From Xanthomonas floridensis (lineage in GTDB: Bacteria; Pseudomonadota; Gammaproteobacteria; Xanthomonadales; Xanthomonadaceae), in assembly GCF_001642575.1 (NCBI RefSeq), contig NZ_LXNG01000007.1, positions 62,001 to 126,000 on the forward strand: DNA of 64,000 nucleotides, given 5' to 3'. Shown piece by piece: positions 9,394 through 21,786 of the stretch (position 1 is the stretch's first letter; every line of letters begins with the position of its first letter). Both the position numbers and the translations under genes were made by a program. Below the pieces are notes generated by a model. The model ran no database searches. It was given only the letters and a program-made list of their open reading frames with translations, and had not been told where the DNA came from.

Positions 9394-9984
9394 GTGAGCG
9401 AAAAAGCGACCGAAATCGCGAATCTGCTGAGTCCAACGGTTGAGTCCCTGGGCTTGGAACTGCTGGGCGTGGAATATCTTCCCGCTCCAGGTGGCGCGAC
9501 GTTGCGTCTCTACATCGATGTGCCGCTGGCCGAGCAGCCCGAGCGCGTGATCAACGTCGACGACTGCGAGCGCGTGAGCCGCGAAGTCTCGGCCCAGCTC
9601 GACGTCGAAGACCCCATCAGCGGCAACTACACCCTGGAAGTGTCCTCGCCGGGTGTCGATCGTCCCTTGTTCACTCTCGAGCAGTTCGCCCGCCATGCCG
9701 GCGAGTCGGCCAAGATCGTGTTGAAGCTGGCGCAGGATGGTCGGCGCCGCTTCCAGGGCCAGATCGTGCGAATCGAGCCCGCCGCGGACGCGGTGGTGTT
9801 CGCCATCGATGGCAAGGACGTGCAGATCGGCTTCGACAACATCGACAAGGCGCGCATCGTGCCGGATTGGGTTGCGCTGGGTCTGGCACCGCAAAAACCG
9901 AATAAGCCCGGCCCGAAAAAACCCGGGCACGACAAGAAGAAACCATCCAACGAGTCGGCGGCTGGCAAGCCGCGCGCGGAGTGA
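9394..9984 (+). CDS. rimP: Ribosome maturation factor RimP
   Basis: RimP (196 residues) binds the 30S subunit precursor and helps assembly of the S12-containing region. The N-terminal domain contains the family segment [17 protein letters not shown] and the motif [19 protein letters not shown] near residue 50, followed by [14 protein letters not shown] near residue 79. The C-terminal SH3-like domain ends near residue 165 and is followed by a basic lysine/proline-rich tail. The start is GTG. It is first in the conserved rimP-nusA-infB order, five bases before nusA. Confidence 0.94.
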   Translation: MSEKATEIANLLSPTVESLGLELLGVEYLPAPGGATLRLYIDVPLAEQPERVINVDDCERVSREVSAQLDVEDPISGNYTLEVSSPGVDRPLFTLEQFARHAGESAKIVLKLAQDGRRRFQGQIVRIEPAADAVVFAIDGKDVQIGFDNIDKARIVPDWVALGLAPQKPNKPGPKKPGHDKKKPSNESAAGKPRAE

Positions 9985-9988
9985 CGAA

Positions 9989-11500
9989 ATGAGCAAGGAA
10001 CTTTTGCTGGTAGTGGATGCGGTGGCCAACGAAAAGGGCGTGCCGCGCGAAGTGATCTTCGATGCGATCGAGGCCGCCTTGGCCTCCGCAGCGAAGAAGC
10101 GCTATCCCGACCAGGACGTGCTGACCCGCGTGACCATCGATCACAAGGACGGTAACTACGAGACCTTCCGCCGCTGGGAAGTGGTGGCCGACGACGTGGT
10201 GATGGAGTCGCCGGACCGCCAGGTGCGCCTGATGGATGCCGTCGACGAAGCCGACGGCGTGGATGTGGGCGACTACATCGAAGAACAGATCGAAAACCCG
10301 GATTTCGGCCGTATCGCCGCCCAGGCTGCCAAGCAGGTGATCGTGCAGCGGGTGCGCGAGGCCGAGCGCCAGCAGGTGGTCGATGCGTGGAAGGATCGTG
10401 TTGGTGAGCTGATCACCGGTGTGGTCAAGCGCGCCGAGCGCGGCAACATCTTTGTCGATCTGGGCGGCAATGCAGAAGCCTTCATTCCGAAGGACAAGGG
10501 CATTCCGCGCGACGTGCTGCGCCCCGGCGACCGCGTGCGCGGCTACCTGGCCGAAGTGCGTTCGGAGCCGCGTGGCCCGCAGCTGTTCATCAGCCGCGCC
10601 GCGCCCGAATTCATGATCGAGCTGTTCAAGCTGGAAGTGCCGGAAGTGGGCCAGGGCCTGGTCGAGATCAAGGCCTGCGCACGCGATCCGGGCGACCGCG
10701 CCAAGATCGCCGTGATCGCGCACGACACCCGCACCGATCCGATCGGCGCCTGCATCGGCATGCGTGGTTCGCGCGTGCAGGCGGTATCCAACGAGCTCAA
10801 TGGCGAGCGCGTGGACATCGTGTTGTGGAACGAAAATCCGGCCAACTTCGTGATCAATGCGATGGCGCCTGCCGAAGTGCAGTCGATCATCGTCGATGAA
10901 GAAAAGCATTCGATGGACCTGGCCGTGGCCGAAGACCGCCTGGCCCAGGCGATCGGCAAGGGCGGCCAGAACGTGCGTCTGGCCAGCCGCCTGACCGGCT
11001 GGCAGCTCAACGTGATGACCGCTGACCAGGTGGCTGCCAAGTCCGAGGCTGAACAGGCATCGGCGCGTCAGCTGTTCATGGACCGGCTGGAAGTGGACGA
11101 GGAAATTTCCGCGATCCTGGTGTCCGAAGGCTTCAACACGGTCGAAGAAATCGCCTACGTCCCGGTTGGCGAACTGCTGGCGGTGGAAGGCTTCGACGAA
11201 GACATCGTCGAAGAACTGCGTGCCCGTGCCCGCGATGCGTTGCTCAACGCCGCGCTGGCCGAGGAAGAAGGCCTGGAAGGAACTCAGCCCACCGAGGACC
11301 TGCTGGCGCTGGAGGGGATGGACGAGGAGACGGCCTTTGCTCTGGCCGAGCACGGCGTGCGCACCAGCGAGGACTTGTCCGACCTGGCAGCGGACGAGAT
11401 CGTCGACTTCGGCATCGAGGGCATGACCCAGGAGCGCGCCGCGGCGCTGATCCTGGCGGCCCGCGCCGAGGAGATCGCCCGTTTGGAGCGCGGCGAATGA
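9989..11500 (+). CDS. nusA: Transcription termination/antitermination protein NusA
   Basis: NusA (503 residues) binds RNA polymerase and nascent RNA and modulates pausing, termination and antitermination. Order of domains: N-terminal polymerase-binding domain (1-125), S1 domain starting near residue 135 (GVVKRAERGNIFVDLGGNAEAF), KH1 and KH2 (about 200-345, with CIGMRGSRVQAV and AIGKGGQNVRLASR as GXXG motifs), then two C-terminal acidic repeats of helix-hairpin-helix type (from about 365). The full length with both acidic repeats matches the gammaproteobacterial form. The ATG at 9989 follows the rimP stop by four bases; a longer frame from 9737 overlaps rimP and is rejected. Confidence 0.96.
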   Translation: MSKELLLVVDAVANEKGVPREVIFDAIEAALASAAKKRYPDQDVLTRVTIDHKDGNYETFRRWEVVADDVVMESPDRQVRLMDAVDEADGVDVGDYIEEQIENPDFGRIAAQAAKQVIVQRVREAERQQVVDAWKDRVGELITGVVKRAERGNIFVDLGGNAEAFIPKDKGIPRDVLRPGDRVRGYLAEVRSEPRGPQLFISRAAPEFMIELFKLEVPEVGQGLVEIKACARDPGDRAKIAVIAHDTRTDPIGACIGMRGSRVQAVSNELNGERVDIVLWNENPANFVINAMAPAEVQSIIVDEEKHSMDLAVAEDRLAQAIGKGGQNVRLASRLTGWQLNVMTADQVAAKSEAEQASARQLFMDRLEVDEEISAILVSEGFNTVEEIAYVPVGELLAVEGFDEDIVEELRARARDALLNAALAEEEGLEGTQPTEDLLALEGMDEETAFALAEHGVRTSEDLSDLAADEIVDFGIEGMTQERAAALILAARAEEIARLERGE

Positions 11501-11595
11501 GCCGGCAATGAACCGCGCCCTGACCCCATCAGGGCTTAGAATCAGCGTTTCCCTTGCTCTGGGCGAGGGGGCGCCAACCAGATCATAGGATCCGA

Positions 11596-14304
<2,709 letters not shown>

Positions 14305-14448
14305 TGGAGATCGGGGCCTGCGGGCCCCGATTTACCGCGCTGGCGCATCGCGTCACGCAAGTTCTGCAAGGCGAGGGCGGCATGGCCGCCCGCGTTCGTT
14401 TTTGGCTTCGGTGCCATCTGGCCCTCCGAATCAACCAGGTCCACGACC

Positions 14449-14841
14449 ATGCCAACCAAATCATTCCATCGCACCGACCGCGTTTCGGCGCAAGTGCGTC
14501 GCGACCTCGGCACGATCGTGCACGCGGCCGTGCGCGACCACGGCCTGCCGTCGGTCAGCGTTTCCGATGTCGAGATCAGCCGTGACCTGGCGCACGCCAA
14601 GGTGTTCGTTACCGCGCTGCAGCAGGAGCGCTCGGCCGAAGCGGTCAAGGGGCTCAAGGAAATCGCCGGGCAGCTGCGCACGCAACTGGCACGCGCGATG
14701 AAACTGCGTCACGTGCCCGAGCTGCACTTCCACTACGACGACTCGGTCGACCGTGGCGAACGCATCGATAACCTGCTGCGTGACCTGGACGATGTCGGTC
14801 CGCAGGCCACGTCCAGCGATGAAGACGCCGAGCAGCGCTAA
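14449..14841 (+). CDS. rbfA: 30S ribosome-binding factor RbfA
   Basis: RbfA (130 residues) is a KH-like cold-shock factor that acts late in 30S maturation at the 16S rRNA 5' helix. The protein begins with the basic [23 protein letters not shown] helix and contains [16 protein letters not shown] core ([19 protein letters not shown]) and the C-terminal [18 protein letters not shown] motif, all typical. The last 15 residues are acidic. It lies 144 bases after infB with a short GC-rich inverted segment in between, and upstream of truB. Confidence 0.95.
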   Translation: MPTKSFHRTDRVSAQVRRDLGTIVHAAVRDHGLPSVSVSDVEISRDLAHAKVFVTALQQERSAEAVKGLKEIAGQLRTQLARAMKLRHVPELHFHYDDSVDRGERIDNLLRDLDDVGPQATSSDEDAEQR

Positions 14842-14921
14842 GCGCTGCGTTGGCTGGGCGAGATTGCTGCGCCCCTGAATTCTTGCGGACGCGCACCGCG
14901 TCCGATTCGAGCACCCATCTT

Positions 14922-15848
14922 TTGAAACCCCGCATCGTCTATCGCCCGCTGCACGGCATCCTGTTGCTGGATAAGCCGGCCGGGCTCAGTTCCAATACTG
15001 CATTGCAGGCTGCACGCCGTCTGTTGCGTGCCGAAAAGGGCGGCCACACCGGCAGCCTGGACCCGCTGGCCACCGGCTTGCTGCCGTTATGCCTGGGCGA
15101 GGCGACCAAGATCGCCGGCTTGCTGCTGGGTTCGGCCAAGGCGTACGACGCCGAGGTGGTATTGGGCGTCACCACCGATACCGACGATGCCGATGGCGAG
15201 CCGCTGCGCGCGCGTGCCGTGCCGGCGCTGAGGGAGGATACATTGCGCGCGGCTCTGGCCCCGTTCATCGGGCGCATCCAGCAGCAGGCTCCGATCTATT
15301 CCGCGCTCAAGCAGGGCGGTGAGCCGCTGTATGCCAAGGCACGCCGGGGCGAGGTGATCGAGGCGCCGGTGCGCGACGTCGAGGTGCATGCGATCGAATT
15401 GATCGGCTACCAGGCGCCGCGCCTGCAGTTGCGCGTGACCTGTGGCTCCGGCACCTACATCCGCAGCCTGGCCCGCGATCTGGGCGAAGTGCTCGGCTGC
15501 GGCGCGCATATCGCCTCGCTGCGCCGGCTCTGGGTCGAGCCGTTCCGGTCGCCCCAGATGATGACTCTTGAGGCGTTGAGCGCGGCATTGGAATCGGGCA
15601 CGCGGGCGGAGGATCTGCTGCTGCCGATCCAGGCCGGGCTGGCCAATTTTGCGCAGATCACCCTCGACCAGGCCCATGCGACCCGCTTCCGGATGGGACA
15701 ACGCTTGCGCGACGCGGCGTTTCCGGTCGGCCAGGTCGCCATTTTTGGTCCGGATGGAAGCCCGTCAGGCCTTGGCCTTGTTGACGCTGATGGTCGGCTC
15801 TCACCGCAGCGCTTGTTCAATGGACTGAACGAAACTCCAGGTTGTTAA
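14922..15848 (+). CDS. truB: tRNA pseudouridine(55) synthase TruB
   Basis: TruB (308 residues) makes pseudouridine 55 in the T loop of tRNAs. The catalytic aspartate lies in [14 protein letters not shown] near residue 47, preceded by the [11 protein letters not shown] motif. The RNA-binding C-terminal part resembles TruB domain 2/PUA-like. The start is chosen as the TTG at 14922, because the family starts just before [17 protein letters not shown]. The frame remains open upstream to 14850, so the start is uncertain by up to 24 codons. Confidence 0.92.
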   Translation: MKPRIVYRPLHGILLLDKPAGLSSNTALQAARRLLRAEKGGHTGSLDPLATGLLPLCLGEATKIAGLLLGSAKAYDAEVVLGVTTDTDDADGEPLRARAVPALREDTLRAALAPFIGRIQQQAPIYSALKQGGEPLYAKARRGEVIEAPVRDVEVHAIELIGYQAPRLQLRVTCGSGTYIRSLARDLGEVLGCGAHIASLRRLWVEPFRSPQMMTLEALSAALESGTRAEDLLLPIQAGLANFAQITLDQAHATRFRMGQRLRDAAFPVGQVAIFGPDGSPSGLGLVDADGRLSPQRLFNGLNETPGC

Positions 15849-15860
15849 GGTTTAGTCAAC

Positions 15861-15889
15861 TTGTCCCCGGCGTCCTGCGACGGTACAAT
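15861..15889 (+). promoter_or_regulatory. Putative promoter for rpsO
   Basis: TTGTCC at 15861-15866 and TACAAT at 15884-15889 with 17-base spacing, 115 bases before the rpsO start. The long leader leaves room for the S15 autoregulatory structure known in other gammaproteobacteria, though I did not identify the pseudoknot. Confidence 0.6.
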
Positions 15890-16004
15890 TTCGCGGCCCC
15901 GATCGGGGCACCTCAGCGCCAAGCGCGCTCATCCCTAGCAAACGGCGAGTCCGACGGTGCGTCATGCACGTTCCTGTCGACCACGCATCTATCGAGTAAA
16001 CATC

Positions 16005-16265
16005 ATGTCTGTCGACACCCAGAAAGTTATTGAAGACAACAAGCGCAGCGCCCAGGACACCGGTTCGCCGGAAGTGCAGGTCGCTCTGCTGACCGCACGT
16101 ATCGAGCTGCTGACCGGTCACTTCAAGACCCACAAGAAGGATCACCACAGCCGTCGTGGTCTGCTGCAGATGGTCAACCGTCGCCGCAGCCTGCTCGACT
16201 ACCTGAAGAAGAAGGACAACGACCGCTACAAGTCGCTGATCGAGAAGCTCGGCCTGCGCCGCTGA
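16005..16265 (+). CDS. rpsO: 30S ribosomal protein S15
   Basis: S15 (86 residues) binds the central three-way junction of 16S rRNA and organises the platform. The sequence shows the usual [32 protein letters not shown] and [13 protein letters not shown] segments with conserved rRNA-contacting His and Arg residues. The in-frame region upstream (from 15957) is not part of the family protein. It precedes pnp, as in many gammaproteobacteria, but here a strong terminator separates the two. Confidence 0.97.
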   Translation: MSVDTQKVIEDNKRSAQDTGSPEVQVALLTARIELLTGHFKTHKKDHHSRRGLLQMVNRRRSLLDYLKKKDNDRYKSLIEKLGLRR

Positions 16266-16277
16266 TCGAGTCCTACC

Positions 16278-16311
16278 ACCGCGGCGCAGCGATGCGCCGC
16301 GGTTTTGTTTT
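16278..16311 (+). terminator. Terminator between rpsO and pnp
   Basis: A perfect ten-pair stem (ACCGCGGCGC with GCGCCGCGGT) with a six-base loop, followed by TTTGTTTT. It lies 12 bases after the rpsO stop. Confidence 0.85.
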
Positions 16312-16432
16312 GGTCCTTCGCAAACGCGTCATCGCATCATCAAGTTCATGGGCCGGAGCCTCCCGGCCGCCCGTTCTCGGCATGGGTCGACGACGGTCCA
16401 ACGAAGACAGTTACACCTAAGGAAAAACCTCC

Positions 16433-18547
16433 GTGGCAAAAATCACCAAAACCTTCCAGTACGGCAAGCACACCGTCACTCTTGAGACGGGCGAAATCGC
16501 TCGCCAGGCAGGCGGCGCCGTCATCGTCAAGTTCGACGACACCGTACTGCTGGTCACCGCCGTCGCCGCCAAGAGCGCGCGCGAAGGGCAGGACTTCTTT
16601 CCCCTGACGGTCGATTATCAGGAGAAGTTCTACGCCGGCGGCCGCATCCCGGGCGGCTTCTTCAAGCGCGAAGGACGTGCGACCGAGAAGGAAACGTTGA
16701 TCTCGCGCCTGATCGATCGTCCGATCCGTCCGCTGTTCCCGGAGGACTACAAGAACGAAGTGCAGATCATCGCCACCGTGATGTCGATGAACCCGGACAT
16801 CGACGGCGACATCGCCGCGCTGATCGGCGCATCGGCCGCACTGTCGCTGGCCGGCACCCCGTTCAACGGCCCGATCGCTGCGGCGAAGGTCGGTTACAAG
16901 AACGGCGAATACATCCTCAACCCGACCGTGACCGAGCTGAAGGATTCGCAGCTGGAGCTGGTTGTGGCCGGTACCGCCAATGCGGTGCTGATGGTCGAAT
17001 CCGAAGCCGAACTGCTGTCGGAAGAAGTGATGCTGGGCGCTGTGACGTTCGGCCATCGCGAGATGCAGAAGGTCATCAACATCATCAACGAGCTGACCGT
17101 CGAAGCCGGCACCAAGCCGTCCGATTGGGTGGCTCCGGCCAAGAACGACGGCATGATCGCCGCGCTGAAGGAAGCGGTGGGCGATCAGCTCGCGTCGGCC
17201 TTCCAGGTGCGCGACAAGCTGCGGCGCCGCGATGCGATTTCGGCGATCAAGAAGGACGTGCTGGGTGCGCTGGCGCCGCGCGCCACCGTCGAAGGCTGGG
17301 TTGCCGGCGATCTGTCGAAGGAATTCGGCGAGCTGGAATACCAGACCATGCGTGGTTCGGTGCTGAGCACCAAGGTGCGTATCGACGGCCGTGCACTGGA
17401 TACCGTGCGTCCGATCAGCGCCAAGGCCGGCGTGCTGCCGCGTACCCATGGCTCGTCGCTGTTCACCCGCGGCGAGACCCAGGCGATCGTGATCACCACG
17501 CTGGGTACCGCACGCGACGGTCAGGTCATCGACGCGGTGTCGGGCGAGTACAAAGAGAACTTCCTGTTCCATTACAACTTCCCTCCGTATTCGGTGGGCG
17601 AGTGTGGTCGTTTCGGTGCGCCGAAGCGTCGCGAAATCGGCCACGGCCGTCTGGCCAAGCGCGGCGTGCTGGCCGTGATGCCGAGCCTGGAAGAATTCCC
17701 GTACACCATTCGCGTGGTCTCGGAAATCACCGAGTCCAACGGTTCTTCGTCGATGGCATCGGTCTGCGGCAGCTCGCTGGCACTGATGGACGCCGGTGTG
17801 CCGATCAAGGCGCCGGTCGCAGGTATCGCGATGGGTCTGGTGAAGGAAGGTAACGACTTCGTCGTCCTCTCCGACATCCTGGGTGACGAAGATCACCTCG
17901 GCGACATGGACTTCAAGGTGGCCGGTACTGCCGAAGGCGTGTCCGCGCTGCAGATGGACATCAAGATCGAAGGCATCACCGAAGAGATCATGAAGCAGGC
18001 GTTGCAGCAGGCCAAGGCCGGTCGTCTGCACATTCTCGGCGAGATGGCGCATGCACTGACCGCCCCGCGTCAGGAGCTGAGCGACTATGCGCCGCGCTTG
18101 CTGACCATCAAGATCCACCCGGACAAGATCCGCGAAGTGATCGGCAAGGGCGGCTCGACCATCCAGGCGATCACCAAGGAAACCGGTACGCAGATCGACA
18201 TCCAGGACGACGGCACGATCATCATCGCTTCGGTCAACGCGATCGCTGCGCAAGCTGCCAAGTCGCGCATCGAGCAGATCACCTCGGACGTGGAGCCGGG
18301 CCGCATCTACGAAGGCAAGGTCGCCAAGATCATGGACTTCGGCGCGTTCGTCACCATCCTGCCGGGCAAGGACGGCCTGGTGCACGTCTCGCAGATTTCC
18401 AGCGAGCGCGTGGAGAAGGTCGGCGACAAGCTGAAGGAAGGCGATCTGGTCCGCGTCAAGGTGCTGGAAGTGGACAAGCAGGGCCGTATCCGGCTGTCGA
18501 TCAAGGCAGTGGAAGAAGGCGAGGGCGTGCCGGCTTCGGCCGAGTAA
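16433..18547 (+). CDS. pnp: Polyribonucleotide nucleotidyltransferase (PNPase)
   Basis: PNPase (704 residues) is the trimeric 3'-5' phosphorolytic exoribonuclease of the RNA degradosome. Two RNase PH domains are visible (about 10-225 and 315-545); the second carries the phosphate-binding [19 protein letters not shown] region and the [19 protein letters not shown] metal-site motif near residue 483. They are followed by a KH domain ([15 protein letters not shown], about 565) and an S1 domain ([21 protein letters not shown] split over residues 622-645). The start is GTG at 16433 with AAGGA upstream. The 120 bases between the rpsO terminator and this start form its leader. Confidence 0.97.
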   Translation: MAKITKTFQYGKHTVTLETGEIARQAGGAVIVKFDDTVLLVTAVAAKSAREGQDFFPLTVDYQEKFYAGGRIPGGFFKREGRATEKETLISRLIDRPIRPLFPEDYKNEVQIIATVMSMNPDIDGDIAALIGASAALSLAGTPFNGPIAAAKVGYKNGEYILNPTVTELKDSQLELVVAGTANAVLMVESEAELLSEEVMLGAVTFGHREMQKVINIINELTVEAGTKPSDWVAPAKNDGMIAALKEAVGDQLASAFQVRDKLRRRDAISAIKKDVLGALAPRATVEGWVAGDLSKEFGELEYQTMRGSVLSTKVRIDGRALDTVRPISAKAGVLPRTHGSSLFTRGETQAIVITTLGTARDGQVIDAVSGEYKENFLFHYNFPPYSVGECGRFGAPKRREIGHGRLAKRGVLAVMPSLEEFPYTIRVVSEITESNGSSSMASVCGSSLALMDAGVPIKAPVAGIAMGLVKEGNDFVVLSDILGDEDHLGDMDFKVAGTAEGVSALQMDIKIEGITEEIMKQALQQAKAGRLHILGEMAHALTAPRQELSDYAPRLLTIKIHPDKIREVIGKGGSTIQAITKETGTQIDIQDDGTIIIASVNAIAAQAAKSRIEQITSDVEPGRIYEGKVAKIMDFGAFVTILPGKDGLVHVSQISSERVEKVGDKLKEGDLVRVKVLEVDKQGRIRLSIKAVEEGEGVPASAE

Positions 18548-18570
18548 TCGCCACCGGTTGACGTGTCACG

Positions 18571-18597
18571 AAAAAGCGGGCTTCGGCCCGCTTTTTT
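18571..18597 (+). terminator. Terminator after pnp
   Basis: AAAAAGCGGGC, a short TTC loop and GCCCGCTTTTTT form a stem with a long T run 23 bases after the pnp stop. The A-run on the left side would let it work for minus-strand transcription too. Confidence 0.9.
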
Positions 18598-18629
18598 GTG
18601 GTCGGTTCGGAATAGCCCATGCCTTGTTT

Positions 18630-18714
18630 CTTCTCCCCTCGGGAGAAGGTGCCCGAAGGGACGGATGCGGGTGCGGGCGCAGCTTCGTGCAATTGAAACG
18701 GCGCCAGGGCTACG
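18630..18714 (+). repeat. Intergenic direct repeat, copy 1
   Basis: About 85 bases beginning with an inverted CTTCTCCC...GGGAGAAGG hairpin and running through GGTGCGGGCGCAGC and GAAACGGCGCCAGGGCT. It is nearly identical to 18819-18904. Such CTTCTCCC/GGGAGAAGG elements look like the dispersed non-coding repeats of Xanthomonas chromosomes. No coding potential is apparent. Confidence 0.75.
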
Positions 18715-18818
18715 CGTCCGCATCCTCTCACCCCACGCTCCGCGCGCCAGTGGCGCGCAAACGGTGCCTTCTCGCCCCGGCGGGAGAGGAGCGAGAGCGT
18801 GGCATCACGCTTCTGTTC

Positions 18819-18904
18819 CTTCTCCCACCGGGAGAAGGTGCCCCGAAGGGGCGGATGAGGGTGCGGGCGCAGCCTCGTGCAGTTGAAACGGCGCCAGGGC
18901 TTCG
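18819..18904 (+). repeat. Intergenic direct repeat, copy 2
   Basis: The second copy of the element at 18630-18714, in the same orientation, with a handful of differences (for example CTCC versus ACCG in the hairpin loop). The 104-base spacer between copies contains further GC-rich inverted segments. A related TCACCTCAACCCCCTCGCCC stretch follows and runs up to the stop of the minus-strand gene. Confidence 0.75.
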
Positions 18905-18960
18905 CCCCGTACCTCACCTCAACCCCCTCGCCCGCAGGGATAGAGGGGGCGACTTTTTCC

Positions 18961-20013
18961 TCACCCAGGCTGCTGCGTCGGCGCCGGCTGCGTTTCCGGG
19001 CGCGGCGGCACCACGCGTGGAAAACCTGGTGGCATCGTCTGCTCGGCAGGCGGTGCGGTGGGCGCAGGCAGTGGTTCGGTCGGCGGTGGCGCCAGCATCG
19101 CCGCATCGGGACGCAGCTTCAGCAGCGCAGCCCAGTCGCGACGATTGAAGTCGCACAGCTCTTCATGTGCCGGCGTGCATTCGCTGGCGACGCCAAGGCT
19201 GTCTTCGTTCTGGTCCTGCGCGTTGTCGGATTGCGGCGTCGGCAATACCACCCGGCCGGCGCGGTCCAGCGGCATCTTGCGCATCATCACCGTGTTGAAC
19301 ACATTGCCGCCGATCAGATACAGCGTGCGATCGCCGCCGACGTTGGCAGCCACCACCACATCGCAATGCGATTGCCATGGCATCGGTGCGCTACCGCCCA
19401 ATGCGGCCTTCAATCCTGCGTAGCCAAGCGCTACGCTGCGCCCGCGCAGCAGGCAGAGCAGATCGCCGGGTGCGGGCTTTTCGACGGCAGGGTCGGCGAA
19501 CTGGTACGGGCCGGTGGCACCGTCGTTGTATGCGCTGCGGATGTAGTCCAGATGGCGCGCGGAACGGTGGAATCCGCTCAGTCTGGCTTGTGTCATCACC
19601 CATGAAACGAAGGCGGCCGACCATGGATTGTCGATCAGGAACGCGCGGCAGTCGCTGGCGGTGTAGCGGGTGCCATCCAGTGCAGCGCAACTCGACGCGC
19701 CGGGACGTCCGCCCATCGAAGCAAGCGTGCCGCTATCGCGCCAATAGCCTGCCACGCGTTGCCAGGCAACGACACCGTGGTCGGCGAGATAGCCGGACTC
19801 GGCTTCGGTCACGCCCAGGCTGGCAAGGCGCCCTTTGGCATCGATGAACGGGTGTTGCCACAGACGATGCTCATTGCAGGCCGAGCGCACGATGGCGATC
19901 GCTGCGGGGCTGGTGCCGAAACGCGGTGGCACATCGCACACTTCTGCAGCCGCAGCGCCGCCTCCCCATCCTGCAAGCAACAGGCACATCCACGGCCAGG
20001 GTCTTACGGTCAT
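18961..20013 (-). CDS. Secreted DUF2272 family protein
   Basis: A 350-residue protein with an N-terminal signal peptide (hydrophobic CLLLAGWGGG, cleavage near AAAA-EVC). The central region (about 125-240) matches the DUF2272 pattern: NPWSAAFVSWVMTQA, then FHRSARHLDYIR and PAPGDLLCLLRGR, then SHCDVVVAAN. This Cys/His-containing layout resembles CHAP/NlpC-like hydrolases, with Ser-Ala-Ala in place of a nucleophile Cys in the first motif, so catalysis is uncertain. The last 45 residues are proline/alanine rich. It stands alone between nadC and the intergenic repeats. Function unknown; envelope location inferred from the signal peptide. Confidence 0.75.
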   Translation of the reverse strand: MTVRPWPWMCLLLAGWGGGAAAAEVCDVPPRFGTSPAAIAIVRSACNEHRLWQHPFIDAKGRLASLGVTEAESGYLADHGVVAWQRVAGYWRDSGTLASMGGRPGASSCAALDGTRYTASDCRAFLIDNPWSAAFVSWVMTQARLSGFHRSARHLDYIRSAYNDGATGPYQFADPAVEKPAPGDLLCLLRGRSVALGYAGLKAALGGSAPMPWQSHCDVVVAANVGGDRTLYLIGGNVFNTVMMRKMPLDRAGRVVLPTPQSDNAQDQNEDSLGVASECTPAHEELCDFNRRDWAALLKLRPDAAMLAPPPTEPLPAPTAPPAEQTMPPGFPRVVPPRPETQPAPTQQPG

Positions 20014-20076
20014 CGAACATCCTGCACGAAAGCAATCGCAGCAGGCTGCCAGAGCGGCCTGCGCGCAGACGTGAAA

Positions 20077-20958
20077 TCAGTGCGGTGGCGGGCCGAGTTT
20101 GAGCGACAGGTCCACCGCCTGCACATGCTTGGTCAACCCGCCGATGGAAATGCAGTCCACGCCGTCCTGTGCAATTGCGCGGATGCCGGCCAGGTCGACG
20201 CTGCCGGAGACTTCCAGCGGGATACGCTGATCCACCGGCAGCGCAGCAACGATGCGCACCGCCTCGCGACGCATGGCCGGGTCGAAGTCGTCGATGAGGA
20301 TGCGCGTGCAGCCCACCTGCAAGGCCTCGCGCAGCTGCACAAGCGTTTCCACCTCCACCACTAGCGGCAGCTGCGGTTGCTGCGCGCGTGCTGCATGCAC
20401 CGCCGCGCTCAGCGAGCCGGCGGCGCGGAGGTGGTTTTCCTTCAGCATCACCGTATCGAACAGACCGATGCGGTGGTTATCGCCGCCGCCGCAACGCACC
20501 GCGTATTTCTGCGCCATGCGCAGGCCCGGCAGCGTCTTGCGCGTGTCCAGGATGCGGGCGCCGGTGCCTGCCACTGCGGCCACATAGGCCGCGGTGGCGG
20601 TGGCGGTGGCGCAGAGCGTCTGCAGAAAGTTCAGCGACGTGCGTTCGGCACTGACCAAACTGCGGCTGCGGCCTTGCAGGATGGCCAGCACCGTGCCGGC
20701 ACTGACGTGCTGACCTTCGTGTACGTGCCAGTCGATGCGGACCTGTGGGTCGAGCGCACGATGGGTGGCATCGAACCAGGGTCGGCCGGCGATCACCGCA
20801 TCCTGCTTGCACAACAGATAGGCGCTGTCAGCTTGATCGGGCAGCAGCGCGGCAGTCACATCGCCAGTGCCGATGTCTTCGGCCAGCGCGCGCTCCACAT
20901 CGGCATCGACCAACGCCGCTGGCGGCGCCGCAGGCAGGGTACGCACGGAAGAACTCAC
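20077..20958 (-). CDS. nadC: Nicotinate-nucleotide pyrophosphorylase (quinolinate phosphoribosyltransferase)
   Basis: NadC (293 residues) converts quinolinate and PRPP to nicotinate mononucleotide, CO2 and pyrophosphate in de novo NAD synthesis. Visible motifs include EDIGTGDVTAALL near the N-terminus, RTSLNFLQTLCATAT, the substrate-binding TRKTLPGLR near residue 140, KYAVRCGGGDNHRIGLFD and EVSGSVDLAGIRAIAQDGVDCIS near the C-terminus. The start is the GTG that overlaps the stop of the upstream Trm112-like gene (GTGA), giving a normal family length. The open frame upstream belongs to another frame of that neighbour and is not used. Confidence 0.95.
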   Translation of the reverse strand: MSSSVRTLPAAPPAALVDADVERALAEDIGTGDVTAALLPDQADSAYLLCKQDAVIAGRPWFDATHRALDPQVRIDWHVHEGQHVSAGTVLAILQGRSRSLVSAERTSLNFLQTLCATATATAAYVAAVAGTGARILDTRKTLPGLRMAQKYAVRCGGGDNHRIGLFDTVMLKENHLRAAGSLSAAVHAARAQQPQLPLVVEVETLVQLREALQVGCTRILIDDFDPAMRREAVRIVAALPVDQRIPLEVSGSVDLAGIRAIAQDGVDCISIGGLTKHVQAVDLSLKLGPPPH

Positions 20959-21224
20959 TTTTCGGGGAAGTCGGCGATCTGCGCGGTGGCGATGGCCTCT
21001 TCGGCCAGCAACACCGGGATGCCGTCGTCGACGCGGAAGATCTGCTTGCGGTCGCGGGTGATCAACGCCTCGCGCAGTGGCTGCGCCTGTACGCTGCCGT
21101 CGGCGCGCTGCAGGGTTCCGCCGGCAATGGCGGTGTTGAGTGCTTCCAGACCCTTGCCATCCAGCAGCGAAAGCGGCTGACGGGTGTCGGGCGAGCACAG
21201 CAGGTCGAGCAGTTTGCGATCCAT
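20955..21224 (-). CDS. Trm112/UPF0434-family small protein (YcaR-like)
   Basis: An 89-residue protein of the Trm112-like family, whose eukaryotic members activate methyltransferases; bacterial members (YcaR) have no settled role. The N-terminal MDRKLLDLLCSPDTRQPL and the C-terminal DGIPVLLAEEA are family hallmarks. Of the zinc-binding cysteines of classical Trm112, only one is visible here (Cys10), so metal binding is doubtful. It overlaps nadC by four bases, so the two are translationally coupled, and is divergent from purE. Confidence 0.85.
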   Translation of the reverse strand: MDRKLLDLLCSPDTRQPLSLLDGKGLEALNTAIAGGTLQRADGSVQAQPLREALITRDRKQIFRVDDGIPVLLAEEAIATAQIADFPEK

Positions 21225-21231
21225 CGAAGTC

Positions 21232-21258
21232 TTGTCTTGCGTGGAGATTAGCTAGAAT
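21232..21258 (+). promoter_or_regulatory. Possible purE promoter
   Basis: TAGAAT at 21253-21258 is a good -10 element 25 bases before the purE start. The best -35 match, TTGTCT at 21232-21237, has short 15-base spacing. It lies in the only divergent gap between purE and the minus-strand Trm112-nadC pair. Confidence 0.35.
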
Positions 21259-21282
21259 ACGTCTTTACCGCAGGGCAGGGCC

Positions 21283-21786
21283 ATGACCTCCAACCACTCC
21301 GCGCCGCTGGTCGGCATCGTGATGGGCTCCCGTTCGGATTGGGACACCATGCAACACGCGGCTCAGAAGCTTGATGCACTGGGCGTGCCGTACGAAGTCA
21401 AGGTGGTCTCGGCGCACCGCACCCCGGATGTGTTGTTCACCTATGCCGAGCAAGCGGGCGAGCGCGGCCTGCGCGCGATCATTGCCGGCGCCGGCGGCGC
21501 CGCGCACCTGCCGGGCATGCTGGCCGCAAAGACTGCGGTACCGGTGCTGGGCGTGCCGGTGCAGTCCAAGGCGCTCAACGGCATGGATTCGCTGCTGTCG
21601 ATCGTGCAGATGCCGGCCGGCATTCCCGTGGCAACGTTTGCGATCGGCAACGCTGGCGCTGCGAACGCGGCCTTGTTTGCGGCGGCCATGCTGGCGCCCG
21701 AGCAGGCGCAGATCGGTCGGGCGCTGGCGCAGTTCCGCGCCAAACAGACCGACGACGTCATGGCCAGCGACGACCCGCGCCAATGA
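21283..21786 (+). CDS. purE: N5-carboxyaminoimidazole ribonucleotide mutase
   Basis: PurE (167 residues) interconverts N5-CAIR and CAIR in purine synthesis. The phosphate-binding GSRSDWDTM near residue 16, the catalytic-histidine motif SAHRTPD near residue 45 and the loop [15 protein letters not shown] near residue 72 are all present. The class I form is implied by the adjacent purK. The end overlaps the purK start by four bases (ATGA), so the two are coupled. Confidence 0.96.
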   Translation: MTSNHSAPLVGIVMGSRSDWDTMQHAAQKLDALGVPYEVKVVSAHRTPDVLFTYAEQAGERGLRAIIAGAGGAAHLPGMLAAKTAVPVLGVPVQSKALNGMDSLLSIVQMPAGIPVATFAIGNAGAANAALFAAAMLAPEQAQIGRALAQFRAKQTDDVMASDDPRQ

